From Actinoalloteichus_B caeruleus (GTDB lineage Bacteria; Actinomycetota; Actinomycetes; Mycobacteriales; Pseudonocardiaceae): DNA of 64,000 bases. Shown piece after piece: positions 61,860 through 64,000 of this stretch. The notes beneath the pieces were generated by a model. That model was not told where the DNA came from and made no database searches. It saw only the letters and a list, made by a program, of their open reading frames with translations. Position numbers and translations under genes: made by a program. Positions within the stretch are counted from its first letter, which is position 1, and every line of letters begins with the position of its first letter. The stretch lies in assembly GCF_000718005.1 (NCBI RefSeq), contig NZ_JODV01000009.1. The stretch is one strand, 5' to 3'.

Positions 61860-64000
61860 ATGTCGCTCGCTGGGGTGACCGGCAACGCGAATGACGGAAC
61901 ACGCGACCTGCTCGACGGCCTCACCGCCGCCGACGTCGCACAGCGGGTCGCCGCGGGACAGACCAACGACGTGCCGGCACGGGCCAGCCGGAGCGTCGCG
62001 CAGATCATCAGGGCCAACGTCCTCACCAGGATCAACGCCATCTACGCCGTGCTCTTCGTCCTGGTGATGTCCACCGGCTACTTCCTGGACGGGATCTTCG
62101 GCGTCCTGATCGTCGCCAACAGCGCGATCGGCGTGGTGCAGGAGCTCCGCGCGAAGCGGACCCTGGAGAAACTCGCCATCATCGGGCAGAGCCGGCCCCG
62201 GGTGCGCCGGGACGGCCAGTCCGCCGAGATCGCCCCGAACGAGGTCGTCCTCGACGACGTGATCGAACTGGGTGCGGGCGACCAGGTGGTGGTGGACGGG
62301 ACGGTCCTCGCCGCCGAGGCCCTGGAGGTGGACGAGTCGCTGCTCACCGGCGAGTCGGACCCGGTGGTCAAGGCGCCGGGGGACCGGGTGCTCTCCGGGA
62401 GCTTCGTGGTCGCCGGTTCGGGTGTCTACACCGCGACGAAGGTCGGCCGCGACGCCTACGCCGCCCGGTTGGCGGAGGAGGCCAGCAAGTTCACGCTGGT
62501 GAAATCGGAGCTCCGCTCGGGGATCGACAGGATCCTCAAGGTCATCACCTACCTGCTGGTGCCAGCCGGGCTGCTCACCATCTACAACCAGCTCGCCGGT
62601 GACCAGGCGTGGCCGGAGGCGATCCGGGGCATGGTCGCCGCCCTGGTGCCGATGGTGCCCGAGGGGCTCATCCTGATGACCAGCATCGCCTTCGCCGTCG
62701 GCGTGATCCGCCTGGGCCGCTACAAGTGCCTGGTGCAGGAACTGCCGGCCATCGAGGGGCTGGCCAGGGTGGACGTGGTGTGCGCCGACAAGACGGGCAC
62801 GCTGACCGAGAACGGGATGCGCCTGGCCGAGGTGCGGGTGCGCAACACCGGGGAGTCCTCGGCGAACGCGGCGCGGGCGTTGGCCGCGTTGGCCGCCGCC
62901 GATCCCCGCCCGAACGCCAGCCTCCAGGCGATCGCCGAGGCGCACCCGAACGACCCGGGCTGGACGGTCACGGGCACCGCGCCCTTCTCCTCGGCGCGGA
63001 AGTGGAGCGGCGCCAGTTTCGGGGAGCACGGCAACTGGTTGTTGGGCGCCCCCGACGTCCTGCTGGCGGAGGGGAGTGTGGAACGCGCCGAGGCCGAGCG
63101 GATCGGCGCGCGGGGTCTGCGGGTGCTGTTGCTCGCCAGGTCGGACCGACCGGTGGACGCCGAGGACGCTCCCGGCCGGGTCAGCCCGGTCGCGCTGGTC
63201 GTGTTGGAACAGCGCATCCGGCCGGACGCGAAGGACACCATCGACTACTTCCACGACCAGCGGGTCGGGATGAAGGTCATCTCCGGGGACAACGCCACCT
63301 CGGTCGGCGCCGTCGCCAGCGGCCTGGGACTTCCCGGGGCCGACCGGCCCGTGGACGCGCGGACCCTGCCCTCGGAGCCGGAACCGCTGGCCGACGCCGT
63401 GGAGGCGGGCACGGTCTTCGGCCGGGTCGACCCTGGGCAGAAGCGGGCGATGGTGGGGGCGCTCCAGTCCCGGGGCCACACGGTGGCGATGACCGGCGAC
63501 GGGGTCAACGACGTGCTGGCGCTCAAGGACGCCGACATCGGGGTCGCCATGGGCTCCGGGAGCCAGGCCAGTCGTGCCGTGGCGCAGATCGTGCTGCTGG
63601 ACAACAAGTTCGCGACGCTGCCCAAGGTGGTCGCGGAGGGCCGCCGGGTCATCGGCAACATCGAGCGGGTCTCGAACCTGTTCCTCACCAAGACCGTCTA
63701 CTCGGTGCTGTTGGCCCTGATGATCGGTATGGCCCAGGTGCCCTACCCGTTCCTGCCCCGGCACGTCACGATCACCGCGTGGTTCACCATCGGGGTGCCG
63801 GCCTTCATCCTGTCCCTCGCGCCCAACACCGAGCGGGCGCGGTCGGGTTTCGTCGGGCGGGTCATGCGGATGGCCATTCCCGCCGGCATCGTGATCTCGG
63901 TGGCGACGTTCGTCTCCTACCTGCTCGTCTACCAGGGGCCGGGGGCCAGCCAGGTGGACCGGATCCAGGCGGGGACGACGGCGTTGATCACGTTGATCGT
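61860..64000 (+). CDS. ctpE: CtpE-like P-type cation ATPase (3' end outside window)
   Basis: The first 713 codons of a P-type ATPase; it continues past the window edge. The actuator motif LLTGES is near residue 160, the phosphorylation site CADKTGTLTEN near 309, and MTGDGVND near 545. The ion-site helix is VAALVPMVPEGLIL. The N-terminus (VAQRVAAGQTNDVPARASRS) and the segment ITYLLVPAGLLTIYNQL match mycobacterial CtpE, linked to calcium uptake. The ATG at 61860 overlaps an NdeI-like CATATG and follows CGGAGAAG. It is adjacent to the DosR-like set, though its membership is uncertain. Confidence 0.93.
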   Translation, partial: MSLAGVTGNANDGTRDLLDGLTAADVAQRVAAGQTNDVPARASRSVAQIIRANVLTRINAIYAVLFVLVMSTGYFLDGIFGVLIVANSAIGVVQELRAKRTLEKLAIIGQSRPRVRRDGQSAEIAPNEVVLDDVIELGAGDQVVVDGTVLAAEALEVDESLLTGESDPVVKAPGDRVLSGSFVVAGSGVYTATKVGRDAYAARLAEEASKFTLVKSELRSGIDRILKVITYLLVPAGLLTIYNQLAGDQAWPEAIRGMVAALVPMVPEGLILMTSIAFAVGVIRLGRYKCLVQELPAIEGLARVDVVCADKTGTLTENGMRLAEVRVRNTGESSANAARALAALAAADPRPNASLQAIAEAHPNDPGWTVTGTAPFSSARKWSGASFGEHGNWLLGAPDVLLAEGSVERAEAERIGARGLRVLLLARSDRPVDAEDAPGRVSPVALVVLEQRIRPDAKDTIDYFHDQRVGMKVISGDNATSVGAVASGLGLPGADRPVDARTLPSEPEPLADAVEAGTVFGRVDPGQKRAMVGALQSRGHTVAMTGDGVNDVLALKDADIGVAMGSGSQASRAVAQIVLLDNKFATLPKVVAEGRRVIGNIERVSNLFLTKTVYSVLLALMIGMAQVPYPFLPRHVTITAWFTIGVPAFILSLAPNTERARSGFVGRVMRMAIPAGIVISVATFVSYLLVYQGPGASQVDRIQAGTTALITLI

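Noticed and set aside
61641..63764. Very long open frame on the minus strand opposite the P-type ATPase
   Set aside because: It is an antisense shadow of a clear ATPase gene with all catalytic motifs; its translation is His/Arg/Gly-rich without motif.

Overview
The window is very GC-rich (roughly 70 percent by eye) with codon use, GTG starts, stop/start overlaps and gene families typical of filamentous Actinomycetota. Scr1/DUF5753 regulators with DUF397 partners, a WhiB-like protein, an FtsK/TraB-type translocase, a DevR/DosR-type regulon and type I-E CRISPR repeats all point that way. A member of Nocardiopsaceae or Pseudonocardiales fits, but the genus cannot be fixed from this sequence alone.

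Layout. 0-6 kb: remains of an actinomycete integrative/conjugative element, with two damaged XRE-Nudix regulator copies facing each other, a small cupin-like gene, an XRE repressor, and a tightly overlapped set for an excisionase-like protein, a Wbl protein, a membrane protein and an FtsK/TraB ATPase. 6-13 kb: MocR regulator with divergent EamA exporter, secreted 5'-nucleotidase, SgcJ/EcaC-like protein, aldo/keto reductase. 13-25 kb: a carboxylate-catabolism island, with a hydroxyacid dehydrogenase/RraA-like aldolase pair, IclR regulator, UspA, TctCBA tripartite transporter, class III CoA-transferase, citryl-CoA-lyase-like protein, amidohydrolase and serine hydrolase. Matching palindromes, in tandem at two of three places, suggest control by the IclR protein. 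25-27 kb: TetR/SDR divergent pair with twin palindromes. 27-33 kb: an accessory zone with two mini CRISPR arrays and one 13-repeat array sharing leader sequence, two DUF397 genes, a DUF5753 regulator and several small or broken genes; no cas genes lie in the window. 33-36 kb: epoxide hydrolase and an OleD-like macrolide glycosyltransferase. 36-40 kb: a promoter with twin palindromes and a long 5' hairpin ahead of a MoxR ATPase, a vWA protein with an altered zinc motif, and a protein built of about 15 thirteen-residue repeats. 40-47 kb: an N-terminally short threonyl-tRNA synthetase behind a Thr-rich leader peptide and hairpin, then an orphan sugar-binding lipoprotein, a PmoA-like protein and a GH43 enzyme. 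47-54 kb: oxidoreductases, a frameshifted SDR, a Tat-exported acetamidase/formamidase-like enzyme and a flavin amine oxidase. 54-64 kb: a DosR-like stress regulon (two Acg-type nitroreductases, a NarL/DevR regulator, DUF1876 protein, tandem Usp protein, SHOCT protein, CtpE-like P-type ATPase running off the end), with GGGACC-type boxes ahead of most units.

The most striking observation is at the left end. Two 89-bp identical inverted repeats (395-483 and 1135-1223) lie inside the two damaged Nudix regulator copies. Inverting the roughly 650 bp between them would rebuild one uninterrupted in-frame Nudix gene followed by the overlapping cupin-like gene, so the locus may be a DNA inversion switch or the result of a single inversion. 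The second candidate for an undescribed system is the MoxR/vWA/13-residue-repeat operon at 36.3-39.9 kb.
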